Source: Moringa oleifera (Eukaryota > Streptophyta > Magnoliopsida > Brassicales > Moringaceae). From it: DNA of 64,000 nucleotides. How positions within the stretch are numbered: the stretch's first letter is position 1; every line of letters begins with the position of its first letter. The notes below the pieces were generated by a model that made no database searches, was not told where the DNA came from, and saw only the letters and a list, made by a program, of their open reading frames with translations. This document shows, piece after piece, positions 10,205 to 22,999 of the stretch. Both the position numbers and the translations under genes were made by a program. The DNA lies in assembly GCA_021397835.1 (NCBI GenBank), contig JAJFZO010000234.1, positions 2,367,001 through 2,431,000 of the forward strand, given 5' to 3'.

Positions 10205-13200
10205 TTAAGGCTGATGAAAAGAGTTGGTTCCTTGCTCCTGGGGGTTGTTAGTTGCTGCACTAACAACGGGAATATCCAAGCTCCCTCCTGTCTCAGGGGC
10301 TATTTCTCGTACATCTGCTATCCTTGCTTCCGTTGCCTGAATATCACTCCACTCACTCTCCCCAATTGGCTGGACATTGACCTGATCCGCTGCCATATGG
10401 ACTACATTCTCCCCAGGAACTGGAACTGCCCTCGAAACACTCAGACAAGCTTTATCCACATTCTTCTCTGACAAATTCACATCCTTTGTCATGGGTAGAC
10501 AGGTGTCACTATTAGAAGACTCCGTCTTCTCCTCAAAAACTTGCTTTGTGTCAATCTGCTGCCTGTTAATAAATGTCAGATCAGTTTCATGACCAGAGCC
10601 TCAATCATGTTGAGGTATACACCTCTTGAATAGAACAATAGCACATCCACATACAAGCAGAAAATCGCTTAATAAGTTGTTAAATCATCTTGAAGAAAGA
10701 GACAATATGAGCGAATTGCTGGAGTTAATAGCAGAGAGAAAACTACACAGCTCCTAGAGTGAATCAGAAGAAACAGTCGTTAAAATACACCATGTGTTTT
10801 AGGTCTCCATATCACTCACAATAGAGAATCTCATGGGAGGACTCCCGCTATCATCTTGACCCCTCAACTTTGACTTAATTATGGCCTCAAATGTCACATG
10901 AATGACACAGAGAAAGAATTTTGAGCAAAGAAGCAAATGTTTGTACCATGTCTTTACATAAGCATTTCAACTTTTCAAGCATACTCATAGTTTCCCATTA
11001 TTCTTATTATTGTTTGGCAATCTTCTAATATTTTTACTTTTCCTGATCAAATTGACTTGCAGCCCATTATGGCTTCCTTCATTTTGGTCCGTCCAATAGT
11101 TAATTTGCAGCACAATAGTTCAGACTAAGTTCTCCAGAAACCGTGATATGACATATTAGCATCCTCAAGTAGCCTGATGTAAACCAGTTACAGGAAGTAC
11201 AAAAGTAATTAGATCATATATTGGCCAAGGGAATCAGATGCAAACCTTTGAAGCTGTGCCTGCAACATATTGATATATGCTATGAGCTCTTCCTTGTCCT
11301 TCAAAGCAGTTGAATCGTTCTGTTCAGCCTCCTTTATTCTAGTTTCAGCATATGCTTCTGCAACCCTGACCTTCTCCTCTGCTCTCAACACAGCTGCTTC
11401 TAATATCACAACACGCTCTCTGGCTTTTGCAAGCTCAGACCGCCATAAATGCGCCTCCTGAAAAGCTGAGTCTCTTTGCTTAATCAATTGATCTCTTTCT
11501 TTACTCAGGGACATGACCTTTTCTTCGTACTCTTTGAACTGCAGTTACAGAAGTAAATCCCAAATAAACAACAGTAAAATAATTAGGAAGCATATTTATC
11601 AATTGCGCAACTACAAAAACAAAGATGCTTCAAACTACGACAAATGTGATATCTCAGACTAAGAAAAATGCAAAATCTCAGAAGTAATACACAGCTGTCA
11701 GCAATGATTCCTTTTCATTCAGTTAATCCATTAGCTAGATAAAAGTAGCGAGTGCTATTTATTTATTTATTCTTTTTGTTATATCAGAAACAGAATGATA
11801 AAATGTATCATCTTTGACTTATTAAATAATCAAGGAATATGAGAATTATAAACACCTTCGCCTTGGTGGCCTCCAGCTGCTTCTCTGAAGTTTTTGTTAT
11901 GCGCTCAATTTCTGCACATGCAATCCTCCTTTGTTCATCCATCGTATGAGCTGCAGATGCTGCAGCTTCAGCAGCTTCAGCAGTCTCAGATAGTTTCTCT
12001 GCTATGTCTCTTATTGTTGAATCCCGAGCACGAACGTCCCGAGCCAAATTCTGTAATTCCTCATCTTTGACACGTAGAGTCTCCTACAGAAAACCAAGGA
12101 AGACTGTAAATAAAGAAAATGGACTTCCAACACCAGGAAGAAAAAATAGCCTAGTCAACAATTTACTTTTCTATTAAGCAACCACCAGGTACAGGAAACC
12201 ACACTGCAGGATGAAAACATGGAAAAAAAAGGCTGGGCCCAACCAGCAGTAAATTTATGTCATGATGTTGACTCAGGAGCCAGAACTGGACTGATATCTA
12301 GGTTACGTAGCTCCATCAGGGTCAAAAATTTCCTTGACAGCCCAAGCAAGCTCAGGCTACTTTTTTTTAATAATAATCAAAAACAAAATCGTATTAGTAT
12401 ATATGGAGCACCAAGGGGTGCTGCCCCGTACAAATGGCTAATTAATTATTTAATAGGAGTTCTAATAAGTCCACTAGATGCATCCTATTTGCACTATATC
12501 TACCTGTCACCCAGAAATTCAATAACAACTCCAACCTATCCTCGATCAATACAAGTGGAGTTTACACCATCTCAAAAGCCCTTCTGTTCCTCTCCCTGAT
12601 TAACAGCACAATTTTCCTCTGGCTTTAAGCACATATAGCCTTCCAGGCTGCCAACTCCTCCACAACTGAATCAGAAACCACCCATCGTTGTTGCAGTACT
12701 AACAGTGCCCTATCCCAAATACCCCTGGACCAGCTGCACCATAACAAAATATGCTCGACTGAATCCCCTTGCATCAAAGAAAGCATATATCACCTTCCCC
12801 CTTCTCTGTAAATTGTCAATAGTTAACTGCACCTCATCTTGCTATTATGACCTCCCCAACAACTTACAACAAGATTTAACTGAGTACTTCGTTGTAGCAT
12901 TCCATCCCCTTCCCCCCAACCCCTCGGTGGAAAAGGAAAAAAAAAAACTAAGGGGCATCATCACTCTCAACATCAAGTCGAATTGCAAAAATCCTCTCAA
13001 AGAATCTCCCAAACACATCTACCTCCCAATCTTGTGCCTCCCTCCTAAAGTTTACCTCCCATGAAACTTCTCCATCCATCCTCCTCACGTGGTCACTCAT
13101 CCATACCTCTTTACTACAAGCCAAACTATATAAACACAAAAAGTCGACCGCTAACGATTTATCGCCACTCCAATATCCTTCTCGAACCTCACAAAACAAC

Positions 13201-16200
13201 CCCCCTGCCCTAAAGCCTAACCATGATTCCACCTCAACCTAGATCTTCCATATCACCTTCAAAACCCCATTTCTATATGGTTCCCTTCCTACCATTGTTA
13301 CCCACCCTCTCTCTTCCACCCCATACCTAGCCTCCACCACATTTCTCCACATACTATACCGCTCCACCATAAACCTCCACAACCATTTCCCCAACAATGC
13401 TACATTAGAAGTTCGTAGAGGCTTGATGCCCAACTTTTCATCTTCTATAGGTGTTGGGATGATCATCCACCAAACCAATTGATATTTGAAGTTCTTCCCT
13501 AAACTACCCCATAGAAACTGCCTCTGTAGCTTCTCCAATCTAGCTGCCACCTCCTTTAGGCAAGCCCTCACCATCCACCCCTTCTCCAATAAGAATGAGC
13601 TCACTCTTCCCTAAGTTCATGCTCCACCCCGACACTCCCTCAAACCCAAGAAGAATACATCACAAATTCACTAATTGATCTTCGTGAACCCCACAAGAGA
13701 TAATGGTATCATTAGCAAATAAAAGGTGGGACACAGCCACCTCTACCACCTGACCCATCGAAAAGCCTCATAATAGATTAGTCTAAACTACTATTGCCCA
13801 CATGCTGTCCAGAGCTTCCATCACCAAAATGAATAAAAGGGGAGATAAAAAGATCACCTTGTTGCAGTCCTTAAATGCTTGGAAAAACCTAGTTGACCCT
13901 CCATTCACTAACACAGAAAAAATTGCTGAAGAAATGCACCTCTTAATCTATCCACACCAACGCTTTTCACACCTTACCCTCCTCAATAGGTACAATAAGA
14001 AGTCCCATACCACATGATCATACGACTTTTCCATATCTAGTTTACATATAACATTTGGTAATCCCTTTTTTATTTGATGATCCACCATCTCATTGGCAAT
14101 CAGTGCCTCATTCAATACTTGCCGCCATTTTACAAATGGATTTTGTTTAGGACTCACTACAGTATCCACTAGACAGCATAGTCTCGCCACCAACACTTTG
14201 GCTATCACCTTATATATGCTTCCCACCAAGTTATTGGTCAAAAATCTTTAATATCGTGTGTGCCTGTCTTCTTTGGAATCAGGATCACAAAGGTGGCGTT
14301 TAAAGAACTCGCAAATTCCCTAGTTTTATGAAACTCCTGAAATAGTTGTAAAAACTCACCTTTCATGTTCTCCCATTGGCTCTTAGGGAAGCTACAATGA
14401 ATCCATCTGGTCGAAGAGCCTTATCCCCCTCACACTCTATTAGAGCCTAATGTATCTCATCTTCCTTGAAAGATCTTTCAGTCCACCCTTACAAGTCTTT
14501 GCTAATCTCTCTTAACTCCAATCCATCTAGTCTCGGCCTCCGACCTCGATCCTCACTATACAATTTTTTATAATAGCTTCTAACATGCTCTTTCACCCGT
14601 GCGGGATCCATAACCTCCTCTCCATTTATCACTAACGAGTGAATGAAGTTCTGTTGTGCCCATTTGCAACCCTATGAATGAACGTTGTGTTGTGATGTCC
14701 CTCCTTTAACCATAAAGCCCTAGACTTCTGACACCATGAGACCTCCTCGAGGCACAAGCCACCCACTTCTTCATTGTGCCACCCTTCCAAGCTATATATG
14801 TTCCTCTTACTACTTCCCCTGCATCACTCTCACTTCCAAATCTGCCAACTATCCCCACAATCGCATCTTTTTAGAAGCCACATCCATAACTGTTCCATGT
14901 TCCACACCCTTAATTTCCCTTTCCACATCCTATTCCCCTAATTTGGTTATATTTATGAAAAAGATTATTTTTCTGAGGCATTAAAAGGAAATTACTACAT
15001 CACTTTGCACATGTTTGTATCTTTGATACATTTTCATTTTCCTCCCAATTTCTACTTGCAAGCTAACAAAACATTAGAGAAAAGGTGCTCAAACAAAACA
15101 AATACAGACACTATACCAAGCTCTTCCTGATTTGCTATTAACCCAAGCCAAAAAATGAAAGGAGCATCCAAGATGCATCTGCAGTGCCTTCAAGTGAATT
15201 CAATTTTAGTTAAAAAAGAAAAAGAAAAAAATTCAACCATATACTTAAGTGAGTGACTGCATTAGATAACTATGATATTTGTCCACTGCATGTCATGTCA
15301 GACACATGAAAGACACAGGGTAAGCTCCACCTTTTACACCTGTCCATGTTGCATACCAATTCGACTCCCAAAACTGCAAAGCTAATAGGGGAAGCACTTT
15401 AATTCATACAATCTTGCTTATCATCTTAGCAATTTAAAGCACTTCATACAATCTTGCTTATCATCTTAGCAATTTAAAGCACTTTTAGGTTCAGAAGCCA
15501 CATGCAAAACTTACTGCGTTATCTATATTTCATGAAAGCTTTGGGCAAAACTAAATGAATCAACAACAGAGGAATTTAGACAATAAACTATAGATGTGTT
15601 TTCAGAAACCAAAGAAGTGCTAGGAGCTATGCCAAAAGTATAGAAGATAGTTAAATCCTAATATGTAGGAATAATAATAGAAATTTGCTGCTTCATTTAA
15701 GGACAGCTTTTGTCATAATTTTGTGGTAAGGTTCATTCTTAGGTTTTTCGTCTGTATCCCTGCTCAGCTATTTTGGCCACAAGTTGACCATCTCTACAGA
15801 CTTTACCTACTGTATAATCTTCTAAAACATCAAATTTGAGAGAAGGATGGAAGGATGAAGACAGCTTTATTCTATACCCCTAGATCTCATGCTTAACAAC
15901 CCTATCTGCTTCTTCAAAATTTTTTTTCCAGGTGGGTTACTTTTAATCTACAATAGATATTCTTTCCATAAAAATCTGCAATCTAGCTTCTTTCAAATCT
16001 TAGATCTCCATAATCAGCTCGAAACCTCATTAAAACCTTCAATGTGCATTATTTAGCACAAGAATTCACACAAGTCACAATGGAGTCTGCAAATTACTAA
16101 CTCTCTGACATTTTTAGTGCTAACATAAGAACCTGAAATCATACACATGGTCCCGCAACAAGATCCATTAGCTTATAATAAATCTGATGGTTTAAGACCA

Positions 16201-17564
16201 ATTTAATCATGGACAATGTATGGATACCAAAATTATTTCAAAATATTTAAAAGGGTCACAAGTATCTTACCCTCATAATCGCCAGATCATCCATTGGTCT
16301 ATCAATGGGTCTATTTGTCACCATTCCTAGAGCATTTCTCAAGGATATCTGCATAGCAGCTTCTATTTCTTTGGAACTTTCCAGGGCTATTGAATTGGCT
16401 GCAGCAACAACCGTTGCAACTGTTCCCAATTTTGCAGAACCATTCCCACTCAAGGAATTCACAGCCTCTTTATGGGCCTTCAAAACCAACTGTGTTGCGC
16501 TGATAATTTAAGGAAAACAAAACTTAAGAACAAGGACAATGTCAAATGAAAATGAAATTAAATTAAGAAACATGTAAGATATTGGGATGAATAGAGAATG
16601 AATATTTGTTGCAAAACAAAGAGACATACTCAGCATAGACAAAAGGAGAGCAGCAGTCTAATTAATTACTCAATTGAATTCTGTTCAGAGGATGGTACAG
16701 GTAAGAGACTTATATGTCAAACTGAGACCAAGTTGAGAAGGTTTGTTTCACAGATAAAACAAAGCATGCCTATGACAGAAATTTCCTGCTCATTGGCACT
16801 CTATGCCACACTTGAGGTATATACTGTTGCCATTATGGACTGTCTACATGTCCTTCATCAGGTATACTCGTATTGCATTCCCTGACTTCATCTTACAAAC
16901 CACTCTTTGTGCCAAACCCAATATAGATCCCTCACGATGTGTTTCCAGAAAAATGCTTGAGTTGCAATTATACCATAGCTCATGTCATATAGATGAGGAT
17001 GGCAAGGGCAGCATGTGTGTAGTCAGGATTCAGCCATGTAGGTCCGAGTGGATCAACCAGAATCCTCCATCAACAAACTCAATTTGTTTCTGCACTTCTA
17101 AGACATATATTGTTGTACCACACATGTATTTCAGCATATTATATACATCACAGAAGAGTCCTTCAACCCAAAATGAAGCAAACATGTAAAGGTAGGGAGC
17201 ACAATGAGATCATAGCATCAACCCATTGCCCGGGGGGGGAGGAGGGGGGAGGGGAGGAAAGAAAAGGTACAATAGAAAGATTAAAAAACTAGAGAAAAAT
17301 ACTAAAACAATAATATTTGTTATATTTCATTCCTCAAGGAAAAAAACGTTACAATAAAAAAGATTTTTTAAAAATAGAGAAAAATACTAGAACAATAATA
17401 TTTGTTATATTTCATACGTCAAACCCAAAGGAATTGCTAACATTGATTTCATTAAGAATCCAATATTACAAGTTTCATTTTCCCTAATATATTTATATAA
17501 GTACATATGTACACACATACACATACATACATACATATTTGTGCGTGCGTGTATGAGCACATGA

Positions 17565-17611
<47 letters not shown>

Positions 17612-19576
17612 AACGTTCAAACAAAAGATAAATGAACAGAAAGATCTGACTTGAAGCCTCACTTTTTTCTCAACTTTTTCCTTAATTATATATATAAGCA
17701 CATGAGTGTGTATATATAGACATATCACAAGGTTCAAACAAAAGACAAAAGAATTGAGGAAACATCTGACTTGGAGCCTCACCTGTTGTTAACTTTTCTT
17801 TCTTATACATATTTTATTACACATATATAATTATATAATAAATTAGGTTTTCCAATTCTTGGGGCCATCTCATGAAGGTCACTTGTTTGGAAGTGACAAA
17901 CTAAAAGGAAAATAAGGCACAACCACAGTAGTCCCTCATTGTGACATAGTGAACAATAGTCAGCAGAACTATTTTAACATTTAATTTTCCAAAGCATGAG
18001 CATACTGCAAACCATGGCACAATGGTTGATAACATTTTACCTTTGGAAGGGAGCATTTACAGAGAAATCAAAGGTTTCTTTACTACCTCAATGGATGCAT
18101 ATCACAGTCTTCAACACGAACCAATACCATGTTACCATATTCAATATATCAAGATCTTGGCAATGAACCCACTCAAATTACGACAATATGTGTGTGCATG
18201 TGTGTGTATGTGTATGTGCAGGGGAAAGATATCAAATGTAATCTCAACAGATAGGGAAAAATAAAGGACCATAAACCAACAGCACATTGCAAAGAAAAAG
18301 GTCCAGATGCTTACTGCAATGTTGATACCCAAGCTCTAGCTGCACCGGGAGTCTCAGCACATAAGAAGTAGTCTTTTTTCTGTGGCGTCCCAATGTCTGA
18401 AGTGTATGGCTAAGAAGCAGACAAACTTTTACATTCTAATCTGCTTCTAGAACAAGCAAAGTTCTTACCAACTAAAATTAATAAAGACAAACTGAAAATT
18501 TCCCTAAATTCTATGAGGATACAGAAACAGCAGCCATCATACTTCTGAAGTCCACTGCAGTAGATAAAACATTTTTAATTCTCACACAAATTAATACCAA
18601 AACAAACTCATAGCTCAAGTTGAAAAATACAGACTAAATGATAAAGCATCTATCTTACTGGAAGTTCACAGGAGATATTGTAATGGTGCTATGGGCATCA
18701 AATATAATGGTCCCCTTGACAGCTGGCTCATTTCGCCTAGTCCTGAAGCATGCATAACAATTAATACATATTTCCAGACACAATGAGCTGATGATAAAGG
18801 AAGTCAACTGCTCATCTCATACACTCACTTGTATTCCATTTTTCCTGTGGTTGGATCTAATATCACCCACCGCTCATTCCATTTCTTCAGCTATTAAACG
18901 AAAGAAAACAAATTCTATATATAAGCCAATAGTCAAGACAAACATACATAGCCTCTTTGGCCCTTCAAAAGCTGAAGCTGCAAGAAAACAGCACATCTCC
19001 GGACCAAATTAGAGCACAAAATTACATGTCAGTGGATGTAGTCACTGAGGAACATGCTGACAGATACATGGAAAGCTACCAGTATTTCCACATTGTTGGA
19101 ATTACTATCAGCCCAATGATTCTTTACGGATCATGAACGATTTGCTAATCATGACACTAAACAAATATAGTCAAAGCTGGGGATGATCTGGGTTTTCAAT
19201 TTGAGAAGACCCAACAGCAAAAATACCAAGATACAACTGAACTAAGACCAAAATCTTCAGTGAAAGATAGAAATAAGAAAGGCTAAAATTGAAGAATTAA
19301 AAAATAAATAAAGAATGAGAGACAAGGATCATACTGTTTCCGATCGCTTGAGAAGAGGGCCCTGCAACAATTTACGACCAGAGCCCGAAGCTAACTGCCG
19401 TTTGATCTTCTCCAAGCTGCTCTCGGTTGTATCGGCTAGTCCCCGCTCCTTCACGATTACCCACATAATTCAAAGCATCCCATTCAGGCATATGATAGTG
19501 TCTCCGTGCGCGCGTGTGTGCAGAAAAAGAGGAGAGAAAGAGAGGAACTGACCGTAGAAACACCATTGGAGGCCAT
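10205..19576 (-). CDS. SWAP70: SWAP70-like PH and coiled-coil protein
   Basis: Ten exons join in frame to about 501 residues: 19553-19576, 19335-19448, 18829-18890, 18659-18742, 18523-18554, 18315-18396, 16271-16499, 11856-12083, 11246-11538 and 10205-10562. A PH domain spans about residues 35-140, with WNERWVILDP, GTIIFDAHSTITISPVNF and KKDYFLCAETPGAARAWVS. Next is an Ala-rich stretch (AATVVAAANS-type). A long coiled coil follows, about residues 225-400. The conserved tail contains EKNVDKACLSVSRA and SEWSDIQATEARIADVREI. Sequence and length match Arabidopsis At2g30880. Plant SWAP70 is reported to act as a guanine-nucleotide exchange factor for Rho-type GTPases at membranes. The exon 1 to exon 2 junction rests on splice consensus only. 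One intron contains a LINE fragment. Confidence 0.92.
12361..14985 (-). mobile_element. 5'-truncated LINE (L1-type) in SWAP70 intron 7
   Basis: The element runs on the minus strand, the same as its host gene. A poly-T run at 12361-12370 is its poly-A tail. From 14985 down it shows a typical pre-RT block (SRALWLKEGHHNTTFIHR), the RT start (NATFVILIPKK), the block NNLVGSIYKVIAKVLVARL and KLDMEKSYDHVVWDFLLYLL. It then shows the C-terminal zf-RVT region (KPLRTSNVALLGKWLWRF, DWEVDVFGRFFERI). The endonuclease domain is missing. Stops and frameshifts interrupt the frame. No target-site duplication was found by eye. Confidence 0.85.
14986..16270. other. Remainder of SWAP70 intron 7
   Basis: This is intronic sequence between the LINE relic and the exon at 16271-16499. 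It contains a two-copy 40-base tandem duplication at 15405-15484. No coding homology is visible on either strand. Confidence 0.6.
15405..15484. repeat. Tandem duplication of 40 bases in SWAP70 intron 7
   Basis: The unit beginning CATACAATCTTGCTTATCAT is present twice, at 15405 and 15445. The copies are identical over the full 40 bases, so the duplication is recent. Confidence 0.9.
16500..18314. other. SWAP70 intron 6 with local duplications and microsatellite
   Basis: This 1.8 kb intron contains two local duplications. Sequence at about 17290-17335 (ACAATAATATTTGTTATATT) recurs at about 17391-17412. Sequence at about 17545-17665 (GAGCACATGAGTGTGT, GTTCAAACAAAAGA, TCTGACTTG, AGCCTCAC) recurs at about 17697-17785. 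A (TA)n tract of 37 bases lies at 17572-17608 inside the first copy of the second duplication. Confidence 0.75.
17572..17608. repeat. (TA)n microsatellite
   Basis: About 18 uninterrupted TA units follow a TG-rich stretch, inside SWAP70 intron 6. The downstream duplicate of this region has only a few TA units, so the tract is probably variable. Confidence 0.95.
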
Positions 19577-19639
19577 TGAGGCAAGCCGAATAATCGAAAA
19601 TCTTAAACCCAGACAGAAAACAAGAACTTCTGCTTTAGC

Positions 19640-20300
19640 TCGGTAACTTGGATCCCGGGGACTGATCCCGAAGGTGTTTATGGATGAAGGCTGTTAGGTT
19701 TGTTTTGTTGGACTTGCAGTTGATGATGACGATCTGATGGGCCTTCTCCTCTTTCTCGTTCTTTAGTTTTTATTTTATTGGATGTAAGCTAACTTGTCGG
19801 GGGGGACTATTCACTTTGTTTTCAGTTGGGTCTTCCTGTTTACGTAAAAGTAAAAACCAAAATTTGTCTTAGAAAGCATCCGTTCTACAAAAGTAGCTTA
19901 TTTCCTTGCCATTGACAATAAATTTTTTAACTTTTTTTTAATCTGTTAATTCTATGTTTACTTAAAAATTATTAAAAAATTGAATAAAAACCATATAAAG
20001 CTTTGAAATATAATTTTATTTTAAAACAAATTTTGATTCTTAAAATTTTTTAAATAATATTTAAAGTAACTTTATCAAAAAAATTTAAAAATTGAAGATA
20101 TTTAAATTGAAGATTTTACAAAAGAAAATGATTTGAAATTTTTTAAAAAGAAAAGAAATATTTAACTTATCATTAAAAAAATTAATATCAAATATATTTT
20201 TTAAATTTACACCATCAAAAATTTATAAAAATAAATCATAAGTTAAAAAATATTTAATTTTGATGAATAAATTAGAAATAGAGTATAAAATTTAAGGTGA
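19640..20300. other. SWAP70 upstream region and AT-rich spacer
   Basis: The first 200 bases upstream of the SWAP70 start are mixed in composition and probably hold its 5' UTR and promoter. I cannot assign a clear TATA box. After about 19.9 kb the sequence becomes very AT-rich and resembles fragments of the MITE group described at 20301. Confidence 0.45.
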
Positions 20301-20836
20301 AAATTATATAAAATACTAAAGTTTATCTTAGATTACTAATCAAATTCTCATATTTAAAAACTGATAGATCGAATCTTGATTTATTAATTGGTATCAAATT
20401 AGATTTTAACTCAAATGGTAAAAGAAAATTTAAAAATATTTTCATTATTGAAATACCTTTAAAATAATTTAAATGAATTTTTAACTTCATTTCAGATCCA
20501 TCCTAAAATTTAAATAAATTTTTTATGTAAAATCTATTTTTTATAACTTTTTAAAGATTTTAACAATATAAATTATATATAAATCTATTCAGTATTCAAA
20601 AAATCTAAAAACTTTTTTGTAACGATAAATTGAATAAATTTATTCTATGTGTGAAAAATTTCAAGCAAAAATTCAGCATAGAAGATCTCTAATTTCAATA
20701 TTTTTAATTTTTAAATTTTTTGATGAATTTTAATTAAATCTAATTTGATAAATCAAAATTTAATTTATCACTTTTTAAAAATGAGGGTTTGATTAATAAT
20801 ATGAAGTAAATATCAAAATTTTATATAACAATTATC
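20301..20836. mobile_element. AT-rich MITE, long-TIR group, copy 2 (clearest copy)
   Basis: The left arm (20301-20390) and right arm (about 20745-20836) are imperfect inverted repeats of roughly 85-90 bp. Matching blocks include ATTACTAATCAAATTCTCAT on the left and the complement of ATTATTAATCAAACCCTCAT on the right. Both are followed by TTTAAAAA and a GAATCTTGATTTAT-like block. The interior has no reading frame of interest but shares phrases with the copies at 1.3, 45 and 51.5 kb. The long TIRs and lack of coding fit a Mutator-like or hAT-like MITE. Confidence 0.65.
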
Positions 20837-22490
20837 TTAAAATTTATTTGAACCATTTTTAGGCATTTGAACAATGAAAATAGTCTTAATTTTTTGCAAA
20901 TTTTTTGAATCAAAGTCTAATTTGGCCATAATAAATAAAATATAATTTTTTAAAAAAATTTTTAAAATTTAAGAATTGTTTAATAAAAATTAAAAACCTA
21001 TGTGACATTTATTCAAAAAAAAAAATTTAAAATTTGTTTTTAATCTAATATTAGGGTAAAGGCCATACAAACTTTGAAGTTTAGGCTCTCTCCAAACAAT
21101 TTTTGAAGCTTGTGCTCTTTCCAAACAAATTTTCACTTTTAAAAATTATCTAAATAAATTTTAATTTTCTTAATTTAAATTAATTAAGATCTTATCAAAA
21201 AATAAAAATTAAAAATATTCAAATTGAAGATTTTTTACAATAAATTTTGATTTGAATTTTTGTAAAGAAATATTCAACCTACAATTACAAAGAAATTTCA
21301 AAATTTTTTGAGTACCAAATTATTTTTTAAAAAAATTATAGTACTAAAAGTTTAAAATTTCATAAAAATAGCTTGTGAGTAAAAAATTATTTACATTTAA
21401 ATAATAAACTCAAACTAGAGTATAAAAGTTATTTTTTGATATTTGAACAAAGAAAATACCTTTAATTTTTTAAGACTGATTTGAACTAAGAACCAATTTA
21501 GACAAATTTGATAAATCAAAATTTGTTTAGAAACTTTTAAAAGTTAAAATTTGTTTTAAAAAAAGGATAATTCTTAGATTTTTTATGATATTTATTTTTA
21601 ATATTATATTATTAATTTATATTTATATTTAAAATTTTAATTTGAATGAAATTAAAGAAATTGTTTAAAATTTATTTATAGATGTAATAAAAAATTAAGA
21701 AAGAGAGAAAGAGAGAGAAAAAGAGAGTTTTTTTTTTTATCTTCTTATTTTTTGTTTTTATATTCTTATCAAATAAATAGTATTTGGAGTAAAGGTTCCA
21801 TAAAATTCTCATTGTGAGCCTAGATTAACAAACAAATGTCATGTTTCAAAAGTGAAATTGCAGAATTGAAGTCACAAAAAATTTGAAGAAATAAACTTGA
21901 TGCTTAATGGTATCAAAAATTAGCATTAACACCAAAGGCATTTTTGTTTGCTCTTTTATGTTTTCCTTCCAAATCGTAATTGAATCTCAAGCACGAAGCA
22001 CTTTGTAGGCTGAGACATCATATGATCAAATCAAGTTGGTAGAAAAGGAAGATTTCTAAATTGATTGTCTATAAATGATGGAAAGTGAATTTTCACAATA
22101 CAATATTATCTTATGTTCATATGATCACGGAGTGAAAATACATACTTTATGTAATCAAGGAATTTACGGAGAATATTTTTGGGTTACGGCCGAAATGAGA
22201 TAATGTATTTCAATTCGGGTGTATGTCTTTCATTAATAAATTTGGGCAAATAATTGCTTTGATTTTCTTTGCTCAAATTAACTTGGTTTATGGCCGTGTT
22301 AGTTAATACATTTGTTTTACATATACCGTTTTATAATGTGATTGATTGAGATGATAAAGATGTTAATAAGATGCTAATGAAATCGATTAATGATATTTTT
22401 ATATTACTAATTTGATCCGTTAAAGCTAATTACGTTGTTAATTTCATATTTTAAATGATTTTAAAGTTGATGACAGTATATATGTTCATG
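20837..22490. other. AT-rich spacer with further repeat-like segments
   Basis: The part at 21050-21640 repeats phrases seen in the other MITE-like spacers (CAAATTGAAGATTTTTTAC, TTTTTTGAGTAC) and ends in an arm-like block around 21580-21640. From 21.8 to 22.49 kb the sequence is more mixed, with no gene signature that I can recognise. Confidence 0.4.
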
Positions 22491-22494
22491 AGCC

Positions 22495-22745
22495 TCACCA
22501 AGAGCTAATGTCCTCTAGACCATTATCATATGGATGGCATAAAATCACTCTGGAGATGGCCTCACAATCCATAAGTTTGCCTTTTTGGAGATGTTGAACT
22601 ATAGTTAGCACAATTGCGGAGACTTTCCTCGCTTTGTTCCTGCCTGGCTCACTAGTCAGACCCCCAAAGGGATATGTGCGTCTTGTCCGGCTGGGTGAGC
22701 TTGAGCTTTTATGAATTGAGTCTGGGTCTCTGGGCACCGAGTACT
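22495..22745 (-). other. GC-richer island, unclassified
   Basis: This stretch of about 250 bases has a markedly higher GC content than the flanking spacer, and an 80-codon minus-strand frame crosses it. The frame is Ser/Arg/Pro-rich at first and matches no family that I know. It may be a fragment of an LTR or another repeat, or an old gene fragment. Confidence 0.35.
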
Positions 22746-22999
22746 ATGTGCTATGGTATTTGCTAAAACAATCTAGCTCTAGAACCTCTCAACCAGAACA
22801 TCAATAAAAAATATCTTAATAACAACAAGAGAGAAAGTAGATTTTGCAGATATTATTCAAGGGGAGACTCCAGAGTGCATACATTTATTTAGACAGCGTT
22901 AGAAGGCCGAGATGGATACAAGAAGGAAACAGAAAGAAGCAAACAGAAAACAAGACACAAGAGCAAGTCCAACTCTCTCAAACAAAAAGAGAGGCCAGT

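Noticed and set aside
12219..13064. Plus-strand frames at 12219-12599 and 12705-13064
   Set aside because: They lie antisense to the LINE C-terminal region and contain no recognisable motif.
17405..17782. 125-codon minus-strand frame rich in Ile, Tyr and Thr-His
   Set aside because: It is produced by the TA and CA microsatellites and the local duplication in SWAP70 intron 6.
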